DNA from: Hyphomicrobiales bacterium
GTDB taxonomy: Bacteria > Pseudomonadota > Alphaproteobacteria > Rhizobiales > JACESI01
Length of the DNA stretch: 64,000 nucleotides
Reading direction: 5' to 3'
NCBI GenBank assembly: GCA_039973685.1
Contig: JBDWKL010000054.1
Location: 1 to 64,000 of the forward strand
The translations under genes and the position numbers were made by a program. Each line of letters starts with the position of its first letter. Positions within the stretch are counted from its first letter, which is position 1. This document shows, in pieces, positions 45,415 through 55,675 of this stretch. The notes beneath the pieces were generated by a model. It was given only the letters and a program-made list of their open reading frames with translations, searched no databases and was not told where the DNA came from.

Positions 45415-46707
45415 ATGGCCGATAGCGCGCTTTCATCGCAACGACTTCACGATGTACCAGACCAGCTCACAACAGCTGACGGCATACCGTTAAAGCGCAA
45501 ACTCGCAATATCAATGCGCCGCGCACGCTGGCGGGCATTTTTGATGACGGCACCGCTTGTCATCTTCATGTTGATTTCATTCGTTCTACCCATTGGGCAA
45601 ATGCTGACACGAAGCGTCTACAATGACAGCTTCAGCAAAGCCCTCCCTAATTTTTCTTTAGCACTGCGTGATTGGGACCAGTCTGCCTCCTCGGATGGCC
45701 TGCCTGATGAAGCGTTGTTTAAGCTGCTTGCAGAAGATATGGCTGTCGCCCGCAAGGATCGCACGATTGGACGTGCTGCGACCCGTATCAATTATGACCA
45801 TTCCGGCACGCGCTCGCTGTTTATGGGAGCCGCACGTAAAGCCAAGAATTTTGAAGCGCCATACAAAGAAACCTTCCTCGATTTGAAACCAAAATGGTCG
45901 AATGTTGAGATGTGGGCAGCTATGAAGCGCGTCGCAAGCGACACCACGACGGGATTTTATCTCGCAGCAGTTGACCGTACTTATGACGTGAACAACGACG
46001 TTGTTGAGCAAGCTGAAGTGCGGCAAATCTATGTGAAGCTGTTTTGGCGCACACTTTATCTGGCCGGAGTAATCACCGTTTTATGTTTCCTTTTGGCTTA
46101 TCCAGTTGCTTATCTTCTATCGGTCTTGCCATTGGCAAAATCGAACTTGTTGATGATCCTCGTGCTGTTGCCGTTTTGGACATCATTGCTTGTTCGTACG
46201 ACTGCATGGATTGCCTTGTTGCAGACGGAGGGCATCGTCAATGATGTCTTAGTGTGGCTTGGCATTATCAGTGATGATGGCCGGGTGCAGATGATTTACA
46301 ATCAAATGGGCACCATTATCGCGATGACCCATATCTTGCTGCCGTTTATGGTGCTGCCACTTTATTCCGTGATGAAGACAATTCCGCCAAGCTACATGCG
46401 TGCGGCGCGTTCTCTCGGTGCAAATCAGTTTACAGCCTTCGTCAAAGTCTATTTCCCACAGACGATACCGGGAATTGCAGCGGGTACCTTGCTCGTCTTC
46501 ATTCTGGCGATTGGTTATTACATCACACCAGCTCTCGTTGGTGGACAAGATGGTCAGTTGATTTCCAACATCATCGCTTTCCATATGCAAAAATCGCTTA
46601 ACTGGAGTTTGGCGGCCGCCCTTGGTTCCATTCTGCTTGCAGGCGTACTCATCCTCTATTGGCTCTACAATAAGCTGATAGGCATCGATAATTTGAAGTT
46701 TGGGTGA
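45415..46707 (+). CDS. polyamine-type ABC transporter permease (PotB-like)
   Basis: Inner-membrane subunit, 430 residues. After one helix (about residues 40-62), a periplasmic region of about 135 residues is inserted before helix 2 (about 210). The ABC permease EAA loop reads MRAARSLGANQFTAFVKVYFPQTIPGI. The long periplasmic segment is more than E. coli PotB has (275 residues), but is common in alphaproteobacterial importers. Ends 7 bp before the second permease gene. Confidence 0.9.
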   Translation: MADSALSSQRLHDVPDQLTTADGIPLKRKLAISMRRARWRAFLMTAPLVIFMLISFVLPIGQMLTRSVYNDSFSKALPNFSLALRDWDQSASSDGLPDEALFKLLAEDMAVARKDRTIGRAATRINYDHSGTRSLFMGAARKAKNFEAPYKETFLDLKPKWSNVEMWAAMKRVASDTTTGFYLAAVDRTYDVNNDVVEQAEVRQIYVKLFWRTLYLAGVITVLCFLLAYPVAYLLSVLPLAKSNLLMILVLLPFWTSLLVRTTAWIALLQTEGIVNDVLVWLGIISDDGRVQMIYNQMGTIIAMTHILLPFMVLPLYSVMKTIPPSYMRAARSLGANQFTAFVKVYFPQTIPGIAAGTLLVFILAIGYYITPALVGGQDGQLISNIIAFHMQKSLNWSLAAALGSILLAGVLILYWLYNKLIGIDNLKFG

Positions 46708-46714
46708 GGGCACA

Positions 46715-47626
46715 ATGGCACTACCAGCACACGCAACACCGGTCGAAAAAGTCTGGCATTACGCTTATCTCGTGATTTGCGCGCTGATTTTTGTATTCCT
46801 AATCGTGCCGATCATCATCATCGTTCCGCTTTCGTTTAATGCCGAACCGTATTTCACCTTTACTGAGGGAATGCTGGGTTTCGAGTCGGATGCTTATTCA
46901 ACGCGTTGGTATCAAGATATCTTTAAAAATGGGATGCTGAACCCTGAGGCTCCGCTTTCATGGGCATGGTTCTCTGATGCCTGGAACAATGCGCAATGGA
47001 TTCGTGCAACGCGCAACTCGTTCTTTATTGCTACCATTTCGACAATCGTTGCAACCACGCTCGGTACATTGGCGGCACTCGGCCTTTCGCGTCCTGAAAT
47101 GCCTGCTCGTTCGCTCATTACTGGCCTCTTGATCTCACCGATGATCGTGCCGCTGGTTATCACGGCAACAGGCATGTTTTTCTTCTATTCAGATATTGGC
47201 CTTGCAAAGACCTATACAGGCGTGATCCTTGCCCATGCGACACTCGGCATTCCGTTCGTGATCATCACGGTGACCGCGACGCTTTCAAGTTTTGACACAA
47301 GCCTTATTCGCGCTTCAGCCAGCTGTGGTGCAACGCCAACAACCACCTTCTTTAAAATCATTATGCCGCTCATTTTGCCGGGTATGATTTCGGGTGCTTT
47401 GTTTGCCTTCATCACGTCGCTTGATGAGGTTGTGGTGATGTTGTTTGTTGCAGACGTTGAACAGCGCACAATTCCGCGCCAGATGTTCTCAGGACTGCGT
47501 GAACAGATCTCGCCGACTATTCTTGCGGTTGCGACTGTTTTGGTCATCATTTCGATTGGACTGCTTACAACAGTAGAATTGCTTCGCAGACGTTCAGAAC
47601 GCCTACGCGGTCTATCGCCCGGCTAA
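46715..47626 (+). CDS. polyamine-type ABC transporter permease (PotC-like)
   Basis: Second membrane subunit, 303 residues, about six helices, with the EAA loop IRASASCGATPTTTFFKIIMPLILPGM. ATG 46715 has GAGGG at 46706-46710; the frame also extends to GTG 46700 within the preceding gene, which is less likely. Forms the channel with the other permease; the ATPase and binding protein come earlier in the operon. Confidence 0.92.
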   Translation: MALPAHATPVEKVWHYAYLVICALIFVFLIVPIIIIVPLSFNAEPYFTFTEGMLGFESDAYSTRWYQDIFKNGMLNPEAPLSWAWFSDAWNNAQWIRATRNSFFIATISTIVATTLGTLAALGLSRPEMPARSLITGLLISPMIVPLVITATGMFFFYSDIGLAKTYTGVILAHATLGIPFVIITVTATLSSFDTSLIRASASCGATPTTTFFKIIMPLILPGMISGALFAFITSLDEVVVMLFVADVEQRTIPRQMFSGLREQISPTILAVATVLVIISIGLLTTVELLRRRSERLRGLSPG

Positions 47627-47687
47627 GCGAAAAATTTAAACGAGGGGCGAGCAAGGAGTGCAGGCTTTATAGTTTGCAAGCTGCCCC

Positions 47688-48431
47688 ATGTTTGCTTCAT
47701 CAAGATTTAAAATTTACGGTTCAATTCCAAGGTTGATGATTGTTGCGACAATCTCAGTTGCCTTTGTTGTCTTCACATTGATGAACCAGCAAGCGCGGGC
47801 ACAGCTTGCCAAAACGGACGTTAATTTAGTCCTCGCGATTGATTGCTCTTATTCCGTGAATAAGGCTGAGTTCGACCTTCAAGTGCAAGGTATCGCGTCA
47901 GCCCTCACATCCAAGGAAGTAATTGACGCGATAGAAGGAGGGCAGCACGGCAAAATTGGCCTGTCTGTCTACCAATGGTCAGGACCGGAGAACCAAGTTA
48001 TCGTGATGCCTTGGGCCGTTGTCAGTAATGAACAAGAAGCCCGCGCCTTTGCCGCCCGTTTGTTAGCGGAACCTCGACAAACAGCAGAAGGGGTCACAGC
48101 CATCGGCAGCGCCTTGTCTTTTGCCGTTGACCACTTGAATGGTGCACCCTTTCCAACCGAGCGCAAAGTGATTGATATGCAAGCAGATGGCGCAAGTACA
48201 TGGTCACGCGGTCTGCCCATTCGTGCGGGGCGAGATAAAGCCGTTGCGCAGGGCATCGTTATCAACGGTCTGCCAATTTTGAATGAAGTGTCTTACCTTC
48301 ACTACTACTTTGAAAATCATGTGATTGGCGGCGAGGGCGCTTTTATCGAGATCGCGAAGGATTACAAATCCTTTGCTAAGGCAATCAAGCGCAAGCTCCT
48401 GCGAGAAATACAGGGGCAATTCATTTCATAA
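47688..48431 (+). CDS. DUF1194 protein (exported von Willebrand factor A-like domain)
   Basis: 247 residues. An N-terminal signal (about 1-38, ending ARA-Q) is followed by a VWA-like fold starting VNLVLAIDCSYSVNKAEF, in which DCSYS is the DxSxS metal (MIDAS) motif. ADGASTWSRG and IVINGLPIL further match DUF1194. The family is common in alphaproteobacteria and has no known role; MIDAS domains usually bind proteins in a metal-dependent way. It follows the importer operon after 61 bp. Confidence 0.85.
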   Translation: MFASSRFKIYGSIPRLMIVATISVAFVVFTLMNQQARAQLAKTDVNLVLAIDCSYSVNKAEFDLQVQGIASALTSKEVIDAIEGGQHGKIGLSVYQWSGPENQVIVMPWAVVSNEQEARAFAARLLAEPRQTAEGVTAIGSALSFAVDHLNGAPFPTERKVIDMQADGASTWSRGLPIRAGRDKAVAQGIVINGLPILNEVSYLHYYFENHVIGGEGAFIEIAKDYKSFAKAIKRKLLREIQGQFIS

Positions 48432-48443
48432 CAGAAGGAGCTT

Positions 48444-49703
48444 TTAGCCAATCATACCGTGGCGTGCTGCAACATCGGCAACGCTGACACGTTTTGCAAA
48501 AATTTCGCGATCAAGTTTCGTATAGCCAAGCGCCAATAAGCCGCTTTCAATCAAGTCACGATCATCATCAATCATCGACATTTTAGGTTGATGGCCATTT
48601 TTTGCAGCATGTTCCAAAGCTTTATGGATGGCAGGCTCTAAGAGGTCGAAATGTTTTACGCCGGGCCCTGTGAAAAGCAGGTTTTTCGGGTTTGCCAGCA
48701 TGATCAAATTACCGAGACCAGTGCCAAGAGCTGAGCCGGCTTTATCAAATGCCTGCTTCGCCTTTTCATCGCCATTGCGGGCGACGTCTGCGAGCTTTTC
48801 CATTTCCTCTTGGCTTGGCGTGATGTCCGCCGGATCAAGGTCCGCGAGGTTCTCATTGGCAAGACGCATGATGCCGAAGTCAGAGGCATAAGCCTCGATG
48901 CATCCTCTGCGACCACAACGGCATAGAGCACCATCTGCCTCAAGTAACATGTGACCAAATTCAGATGCAGACCCTTCAGCCCCTTCCAAAAGGTCGCCGT
49001 TAACATAAAGGCCTAAGCCGATGCCTGACCCTAAATAAAATACGGCGAAGGAATCGTTGAGAGCTTCGTTTTCAACATGCAGCAGGTGCGCGATTGAATT
49101 GGTATCATTGGCAACCAAACAGGGAGCGTTGAGAACATCTGTTAAAGGGGCTGCCACTGGAATGTTGCGGGCAGAAAAAGCAGGGCTCCAGATGATTGAA
49201 CCACGTTTTGCATCAACAGAACCCTGACAAGCAACGCTGATAATTGAAATATGATCAGCTGATAGCTGATTGCTTTCCAAAAAGGCCAATGCACTGTCGA
49301 CAATAACAGCACCAAAAGCATCAGCACTTAGACTGGCGGTTTCAATTGTATCATTGTGCCTTGCCAGAATATTGCCGCAAAAATCTGCAACCGTGAGTGA
49401 GATGGCATTGTGAGTGAGGCGAATACCCAGCATGCGGGCGGCGTTTTCTGCGAGTTTAAGTTTAACCTTGGGACGACCACGCTGAGTGTTGCGGTGTTTT
49501 TCGGTTTCTAACTTGTCCGTTTCAATGAGCCGCTCTGCGAGCATATCATTGGTGATGGCTGAAATTGTTGCGGGGCTTAGGCCTGTCTTTTCCCCAAGCT
49601 CGATACTTGCCAAAGCACCGTTATGGCGCAGCGTTTCCAAAACCAGCGAGCGGTTTTGTTGTCTTACAAGTTCTGTATCAGCTTTACTACGCGTGTTTTT
49701 CAT
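48444..49703 (-). CDS. ROK-family transcriptional regulator (NagC/XylR type)
   Basis: Sugar-responsive repressor, 419 residues. The N-terminal winged helix-turn-helix (about residues 18-60: ALASIELGEKTGLSPATISAITNDML) precedes a ROK sugar-kinase fold with the zinc site CRCGRRGCIEAY and the sugar-binding LEGAEGSASEFGHM. Start is the ATG complementary to 49701-49703, with CAGG upstream; a longer frame upstream lacks similarity. It is divergent from pgi (gap 127 bp), so a role in carbohydrate control, perhaps including pgi, is plausible. Confidence 0.9.
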   Translation of the reverse strand: MKNTRSKADTELVRQQNRSLVLETLRHNGALASIELGEKTGLSPATISAITNDMLAERLIETDKLETEKHRNTQRGRPKVKLKLAENAARMLGIRLTHNAISLTVADFCGNILARHNDTIETASLSADAFGAVIVDSALAFLESNQLSADHISIISVACQGSVDAKRGSIIWSPAFSARNIPVAAPLTDVLNAPCLVANDTNSIAHLLHVENEALNDSFAVFYLGSGIGLGLYVNGDLLEGAEGSASEFGHMLLEADGALCRCGRRGCIEAYASDFGIMRLANENLADLDPADITPSQEEMEKLADVARNGDEKAKQAFDKAGSALGTGLGNLIMLANPKNLLFTGPGVKHFDLLEPAIHKALEHAAKNGHQPKMSMIDDDRDLIESGLLALGYTKLDREIFAKRVSVADVAARHGMIG

Positions 49704-49830
49704 GACGGACCTGATGTTTGCATAGTCCCGCGTATCAATTCTCACGGTACAGTGCAAGTGATCGCGTTACTTCACGACCATAAGGTTGTATTAGACTGGT
49801 GATAATCGCGAATCGAGAGGCTTTTATAGG

Positions 49831-51468
49831 ATGAAACAGTTTTCAGCTACTACCACTTTAGAACGATTGGCCGACTCAATGGCCAGTCAACACATGCGCG
49901 ATCTTTTCACAGTTGGTGAGGGGCAAGGTGAAAGTCGATTTGACACCTTTTCGTTGAAAGCTGGTTCGTTTCTGCTCGATTATTCTAAGAACCAAATTGA
50001 TCAATCTATTGTCGATGCATTGATAACGCTGGCCCATGAGGCGAAGGTCGATGCAAAGCGTGATGAAATGTTTGCAGGTCGCCCGATCAATGCAACGGAG
50101 GGGCGGGCTGTTTTGCACACTGCCTTGCGGGCACCGGAAGATTATCCATTAGAGCTAGACGGTGTTCGCGTCGCTGATGATATTCACCGCGTACTCAAAG
50201 CGATGAGCGATTTTGCGCGGGACGTGCGGCTTGGTGCGTTGCGTGGTTCTAGCGGCAAACCTTATACAGACGTGGTCAACATCGGAATTGGCGGTTCTGA
50301 CCTTGGGCCTGTCATGGCGGTTGGTGCATTGGCGCCTTACCATGATGGTCCGCGTGTTCATTTCGTCTCAAATGTTGATGGCGCACATCTCACCGATACA
50401 CTGAAATCACTTGATCCTGAAACAACGCTTTTCTTGGTTGCGTCGAAAACGTTCACCACACAAGAAACCATGACGAATGCAAATTCTGCACGTGCATGGA
50501 TTTTGGGTCACCTTGGTGAGGAAGCAGTGGGTGATCATTTTGCTGCAATTTCGACCAATCTTGATGCCGTCTCTAATTTCGGCATTCAACAAGAACGCGT
50601 TTTTGGTTTTTGGGATTGGGTTGGCGGCCGTTATTCAATTTGGTCCGCCATTGGGCTTCCTTTAATGATCGCCATTGGTCCAGAGAATTTTCGTAAGTTC
50701 CTCGATGGGGCGCACGCGATGGACCAACATTTCCAGCAAGCACCGCTTGATAAGAATATGCCGGTGCTGCTTGCCATGCTGGGAATTTGGTACCGAAATT
50801 TCGTTGGATACCCAAGCCATGGCGTGATGCCTTATGATCAACGATTGGCGCGTTTTCCAGCCTACCTTCAACAGTTGGATATGGAGAGCAACGGCAAACG
50901 TATTGGTCTTGATGGCGCTGCGGTGGAAGGTGAAACGGGCCCGATTATTTGGGGAGAGCCAGGCACTAATGGTCAGCACGCTTTCTATCAATTGATCCAC
51001 CAAGGAACCACGACTATCCCGTGCGATTTCGTTCTAGCGGCTCATCCGCAAGAAGTTCTTGGTGATCATCATTCTATTTTGGCTGCCAATTGTTTTGCCC
51101 AGTCTGAGGCATTGATGCGCGGTAAGACATTGGAAGAAGCAACGGCAGAACTTTCAGCCTCTGGCATGAGTGAGGAAGACATCGCTCGTCTCGCACCCCA
51201 TAAAGTTTTCCCGGGCAACCGTCCGTCTAATACGCTTTTATATGACCGCCTTGATCCTGCAACGCTTGGCGGCTTGATTGCGCTTTATGAGCATAAGGTC
51301 TTTGTGCAGGGCGTTGTCTGGGGCATCAACTCTTTCGATCAATGGGGTGTTGAACTTGGCAAGCAATTGGCAAACACGCTGCTTCCTATGGTCAAAAGCG
51401 AAAAGCCTGTCAGTGATAAAGACAGCTCAACCGCTGGGCTTATCGCGGCTTATTTAGCGAGAAAATAG
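49831..51468 (+). CDS. pgi: glucose-6-phosphate isomerase
   Basis: Interconverts glucose 6-phosphate and fructose 6-phosphate. 545 residues, the bacterial length. [15 protein letters not shown] binds the phosphate, and [37 protein letters not shown] (with catalytic Glu and His) and [18 protein letters not shown] are all intact. GAGAGGC precedes ATG 49831. Single-gene unit divergent from the ROK regulator. Confidence 0.97.
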   Translation: MKQFSATTTLERLADSMASQHMRDLFTVGEGQGESRFDTFSLKAGSFLLDYSKNQIDQSIVDALITLAHEAKVDAKRDEMFAGRPINATEGRAVLHTALRAPEDYPLELDGVRVADDIHRVLKAMSDFARDVRLGALRGSSGKPYTDVVNIGIGGSDLGPVMAVGALAPYHDGPRVHFVSNVDGAHLTDTLKSLDPETTLFLVASKTFTTQETMTNANSARAWILGHLGEEAVGDHFAAISTNLDAVSNFGIQQERVFGFWDWVGGRYSIWSAIGLPLMIAIGPENFRKFLDGAHAMDQHFQQAPLDKNMPVLLAMLGIWYRNFVGYPSHGVMPYDQRLARFPAYLQQLDMESNGKRIGLDGAAVEGETGPIIWGEPGTNGQHAFYQLIHQGTTTIPCDFVLAAHPQEVLGDHHSILAANCFAQSEALMRGKTLEEATAELSASGMSEEDIARLAPHKVFPGNRPSNTLLYDRLDPATLGGLIALYEHKVFVQGVVWGINSFDQWGVELGKQLANTLLPMVKSEKPVSDKDSSTAGLIAAYLARK

Positions 51469-51478
51469 TCGCCATAAA

Positions 51479-52441
51479 CTAGTTATAGGTCCGCCCTTCT
51501 TTAGAGCGGGCCAGAGCTTTCCCCTGCTGCCCTTCGCGGTGCAGGGTGTAGAGTGATGCGGCAATGATAACGCCTGCGCCGATCATCGTATTGAGATCTG
51601 GAATTTCTGCAAAAATGAGAAAACCCAAAATCGAGGCGTAGACCAAGCGGGTATAATCAATGGTAGAAATCGCCGTTGCTTCGCCCGCTTTATAAGCACG
51701 TATATTGGCGGCTTGAGCGATCACTGAGACAAGGCCCAAAAGCCCCATCCATAACCATTCTTCCAGTGTAGGCGTGACCCAAAAATAGATGGTTGGGACA
51801 ATCATTAAAAGCCCAACGAAAATTGCCTGAAAAGATAAAATCGTGATCGCTTGATCTACCTGAGAAAGCTTTCTGATTATCACCATAACAAGGCCAGCGC
51901 ATGCCGCACTTAACAAGGCGGCGAGTGACCAAATATCGAAATTTGCAAAGGTCGTCCAACCATCTTCTGGTGCGATCATAATGATGACCCCAACAAAGCC
52001 GACGACCACCGCGCTCCAACGACGAATACCGACGGTTTCTTTCAAAAAGATAATCGCCAAAATTGTGATGAACATGGTTTTGGAAAAACCAATGGCTGTT
52101 GCCGTTGATAGGGGCAAGTGGATGAAGGCTGAAAAACCCATGATCATCGCAGAGGTTGCTGCCACCACGCGCAATGCTTGAAGGCCCGGCATTTGTGTTT
52201 TGAGTGAGTTCGGCAGGCCGCGAATGATGACGGGGGCGACAATGATGGTCATGGCCAATTGTCTAAAAAACAAAATTTCAAAAATGGATATTCGCGAGCC
52301 AATGACTTTGATGATTGCCACCATCACAGAAAACATAAAAGCACCCATCAACATCCATATCCCACCCCGCACATTGTGGTGTTGTCTTTGCCACCAAATG
52401 TTGAAGCGTTTCGGCAAAAGGCGAGATTGTATGTTGGACAT
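51479..52441 (-). CDS. EamA/DMT-family transporter
   Basis: Ten-helix inner-membrane transporter, 320 residues if started at the ATG complementary to 52439-52441. The upstream extension of the frame (27 codons) is hydrophilic and without family likeness. RGGIWMLMGAFMFSVMVAIIKVIG and FLKETVGIRRWSAVVVGFVGV are typical. Substrate unknown. Divergent from the molybdenum hydroxylase gene and convergent with pgi (gap 10 bp). Confidence 0.87.
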   Translation of the reverse strand: MSNIQSRLLPKRFNIWWQRQHHNVRGGIWMLMGAFMFSVMVAIIKVIGSRISIFEILFFRQLAMTIIVAPVIIRGLPNSLKTQMPGLQALRVVAATSAMIMGFSAFIHLPLSTATAIGFSKTMFITILAIIFLKETVGIRRWSAVVVGFVGVIIMIAPEDGWTTFANFDIWSLAALLSAACAGLVMVIIRKLSQVDQAITILSFQAIFVGLLMIVPTIYFWVTPTLEEWLWMGLLGLVSVIAQAANIRAYKAGEATAISTIDYTRLVYASILGFLIFAEIPDLNTMIGAGVIIAASLYTLHREGQQGKALARSKEGRTYN

Positions 52442-52556
52442 ATCCCAGATGTGATGCAAATTGCGGGTAAGGTCAAACTTTAACCATTGCCGCCGCTCAA
52501 AAAAACGATAAGTTCCAAACACAAACCTCGGTTACATCACTTTTATGGTGCTTTTC

Positions 52557-54875
52557 ATGAATGACCTTTCTCTGGTAAAATTTGGCCAAAAATCTAATGT
52601 CGGTGCATCTATCATCCGCAAAGAAGACGATCGCTTTGTCAAAGGCGAAGGCTTTTATCCAAGCGACCATAAACCGGATGGATGTTTGAGCGCCTATGTG
52701 GTGCGCTCGCCTTTTGCCCATGCGCGATTTGAGATCAAAGACACCAGTGCAGCGCTTGCAATGGATGGCGTTCATTTGGTGATGACCCATGCGGATATTG
52801 CTGAGTTTGGTTCGTTGCCAAATGTGGTTCCACGCGGGAAAAATGCTGATGGCAAACCCTATGAGCAACCGCCACGTTTGGCGCTATGTGAAAATACAGC
52901 ACGTTATGTTGGTGATCCGATTGCTTTCATCGTTGCTGATAGTCGTGCGATTGCAGCGGATGCGGCTGAGCTTTTGGATATTGATTATCAATCACTAGAC
53001 GCGGTCGTTGGCATCGAGGCTGCAATGGCTGACGGTGCGCCGCTTGTTTGGGACGGATTTGAACCCAATAATATGGCGTCAGAATCAAAGACTGGTGACG
53101 CGAAGGCTACAGCGGATGCTATGGCAAAGGCGGACCGCGTTGTTGAGTTCAAGGTGATCAATAATCGCTTGGTTTGCAACTATATGGAAACGCGCGCCTG
53201 CGTCGCCGAATATAGCGCCGATGACGACATGCTGACCCTCACGCTTGGCAGCCAAGGTGTTTATTCAATTCGCGCTAAACTTTGCGATGCAATTATGGGC
53301 TTGGATCCTGAAAAAATGCGTGTTGTGACGCCTGATGTTGGCGGCGGATTTGGCACCAAGTTATTCATGTACCACGAGTATCCACTTTGCCTTGCAGCAG
53401 CAAAAAAGCTGAAACGCCCAGTGCGTTGGTTCAGTGATCGTACCGAGCATTTTCTAACCGATGTGCATGGGCGCGATAACATAAGCACGGCGCGTTTGGG
53501 GCTTGATAAAGACAATCGATTTGTCGCGCTTGATGTTGAGATTTTGGCTGATATGGGCGCGTATCTTTCTGATTATTCAACGCTCGTCCCGTGGTTTGGC
53601 GCCGCTATGGCAACTGGCCTTTATGATATTCCGGCAGCCTCAGCTCATGTGAAATGCATTTTCACCAACACCACACCGACAGATGCTTATCGTGGGGCGG
53701 GACGTCCGGAAGCAGCTTATTTGATGGAGCGTTTGGTTGACTACACTGCGCTTGAAATTGGTATCGATGCAAACGAGCTGCGTCGGATCAATTTTATCAA
53801 AGAGGGTCAGTTTCCCTATAAAACAGCGACTGGCCGCAAGATTGATGTTGGCGAGTTTGACGGGCACATGACCCGCGCGATGGACGTTGCAGATTGGGAT
53901 GGGTTCGAGGCGCGTCGTGCTGACAGTTTGAAGAATGGAAAACTGCGCGGCATCGGATTATCAACTTACATTGAGGCCTGTGCCTTTGCTGGTTCTGAGC
54001 CTGCTCATGTGAGTTTGCAAGATGATGGTTCCGTGCTTCTGCGCATTGGTACGCAATCCACAGGGCAGGGGCACCAAACTGCTTATGCGCAATTTATTGC
54101 AGCACGGCTTGATCTTGATCCAGATCAAATCCATGTGCACCAAGGCGACACGGATGTCTTGAGTTCTGGCGGTGGCACAGGCGGATCGCGTTCCATTCCG
54201 ATTGGTGGTGTTTCTGTTAATCAGGCAGCGTTCGAACTTGGTGAGAAATTGCGCGAGATCGCTTCTGATAAGCTTGAAGCGTCTGTCGAGGATTTAGAGT
54301 TTTCAGGCGGGCATGTTGAAGTGGTTGGCACCGACCGACGGATTAGCTTTGCTGATATTGCTGAAGCCAGTGATGAGGTGCTAGTCGGCAGCGCGGATGT
54401 TCCTCAAGATGAGGCAACTTATCCCAATGGCACGCATGTGTGTGAGTTAGAACTGGACCCGAATACAGGTGTCGTCGAACTTCTAACCTATACCGTGGTG
54501 GATGATTTCGGTGTGACAGTGAACCCGCTCTTGCTTGCGGGGCAGGTGCATGGCGGCATCGTTCAAGGCATTGGGCAGGCGCTTTTTGAGCGCACTGAGT
54601 TTGATGAGACAGGGCAACTGCTCTCAGCGAGTTTTATGGACTACGGCATTCCGCGTGCGGACCAGTTCCCTGATTTCCATTTTGAAACGCGCAATGTGCC
54701 TTCAACCACCAATGCGCTTGGCATTAAAGGTGCGGGCGAGGCGGGCGCTATTGGCTCAACGCCCGCGGTGATGAACGCCTTGGTGAATGTGCTTCACCGC
54801 GAATACGGCATCAAGCACATTGATATGCCAGCATTGCCGCATGTTATTTGGGATGCGATTGAAGGTGCAAAATGA
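52557..54875 (+). CDS. molybdenum hydroxylase large subunit (xanthine dehydrogenase/CO dehydrogenase family)
   Basis: Molybdopterin-binding catalytic subunit, 772 residues. VGASIIRKEDDRFVKGEGFYPSD is the family start; VTPDVGGGFGTK, DAYRGAGRPEAAYLMERLVD and KGAGEAGAIGSTPAVMNA, with the catalytic glutamate, are the cofactor motifs. AYRGAGR marks the form-II/aldehyde oxidase-type loop and not the AYRCSFR of true CO dehydrogenase. No FAD subunit or 2Fe-2S subunit is next to it. Start is ATG 52557 or ATG 52545; neither has a good binding site. Substrate unknown. Confidence 0.87.
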   Translation: MNDLSLVKFGQKSNVGASIIRKEDDRFVKGEGFYPSDHKPDGCLSAYVVRSPFAHARFEIKDTSAALAMDGVHLVMTHADIAEFGSLPNVVPRGKNADGKPYEQPPRLALCENTARYVGDPIAFIVADSRAIAADAAELLDIDYQSLDAVVGIEAAMADGAPLVWDGFEPNNMASESKTGDAKATADAMAKADRVVEFKVINNRLVCNYMETRACVAEYSADDDMLTLTLGSQGVYSIRAKLCDAIMGLDPEKMRVVTPDVGGGFGTKLFMYHEYPLCLAAAKKLKRPVRWFSDRTEHFLTDVHGRDNISTARLGLDKDNRFVALDVEILADMGAYLSDYSTLVPWFGAAMATGLYDIPAASAHVKCIFTNTTPTDAYRGAGRPEAAYLMERLVDYTALEIGIDANELRRINFIKEGQFPYKTATGRKIDVGEFDGHMTRAMDVADWDGFEARRADSLKNGKLRGIGLSTYIEACAFAGSEPAHVSLQDDGSVLLRIGTQSTGQGHQTAYAQFIAARLDLDPDQIHVHQGDTDVLSSGGGTGGSRSIPIGGVSVNQAAFELGEKLREIASDKLEASVEDLEFSGGHVEVVGTDRRISFADIAEASDEVLVGSADVPQDEATYPNGTHVCELELDPNTGVVELLTYTVVDDFGVTVNPLLLAGQVHGGIVQGIGQALFERTEFDETGQLLSASFMDYGIPRADQFPDFHFETRNVPSTTNALGIKGAGEAGAIGSTPAVMNALVNVLHREYGIKHIDMPALPHVIWDAIEGAK

Positions 54876-55675
54876 CCGCTATAGCCGTCACAATTGCGGG
54901 ATCTGACAGCAGTGGCGGCGCGGGCATTCAAGCCGACTTGAAAACCTTCTCCGCGCTCGGCGTTTATGGCGCGAGTGTGGTGACGGCTTTAACGGCGCAA
55001 AACACAAAAGGCGTCACGGGTATCCATGACGTTCCAGCCTCCTTTGTGCGCGAACAAATGGATGCTGTGTTTTCTGATCTTGATGTGACGGCCGTGAAGA
55101 TTGGCATGTTGTTTAATGCTGAAATTATCATGGGCGTTGCTCAAGGTTTAGAAGCCCACGATTGTGGGGCCGTCATTTTAGACCCAGTTATGATCGCGAC
55201 CTCTGGCGACCCGTTGCTGGTTGATGAAGCCGTGAACGCGATGCAAGAATATCTATTCCCGCTCGTTGATTTGATCACACCCAATCTGCATGAGGCAGCC
55301 CATCTAACGGGTCTTGAGATTGCTAAGAATGACGCAGAGATGGAGACCCAAGCAACTGCACTTTTAAAGCTTGGCGTTAAAGCCGTTTTGATTAAGGGCG
55401 GGCACAGTGCAGGCGATGAGGCGCGTGATTTCTACTCTGATGGTAATGAGAGTTTCTGGTTATCTTCCAAGCGGTTTGACACCAACAACACGCATGGAAC
55501 AGGCTGCACGCTTTCCTCAGCCATTGCTGCGGGGCTTGCTAAGGGCGTGACAATGGGTGATGCCTTGGAGATGGCGAAGGCATATCTTGCTGAGGCTATT
55601 GCCAATGCAGACACCTTAAAGATTGGCACGGGACATGGCCCCGTGCATCATTTTCATGGGTCTTGGAAAGACTAA
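54872..55675 (+). CDS. thiD: hydroxymethylpyrimidine/phosphomethylpyrimidine kinase
   Basis: Two successive phosphorylations of the thiamine pyrimidine. 267 residues with TIAGSDSSGGAGIQADLKTFSALG, LDPVMIATSGDPLL and HGTGCTLSSAIAAGLAKG (anion hole). Starts by ATGA overlap with the molybdenum hydroxylase gene, so co-translated with it, an unusual pairing. Product supports thiamine diphosphate supply, which acetolactate synthase needs. Ends with a four-base overlap with the convergent SDR gene. Confidence 0.94.
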   Translation: MTAIAVTIAGSDSSGGAGIQADLKTFSALGVYGASVVTALTAQNTKGVTGIHDVPASFVREQMDAVFSDLDVTAVKIGMLFNAEIIMGVAQGLEAHDCGAVILDPVMIATSGDPLLVDEAVNAMQEYLFPLVDLITPNLHEAAHLTGLEIAKNDAEMETQATALLKLGVKAVLIKGGHSAGDEARDFYSDGNESFWLSSKRFDTNNTHGTGCTLSSAIAAGLAKGVTMGDALEMAKAYLAEAIANADTLKIGTGHGPVHHFHGSWKD

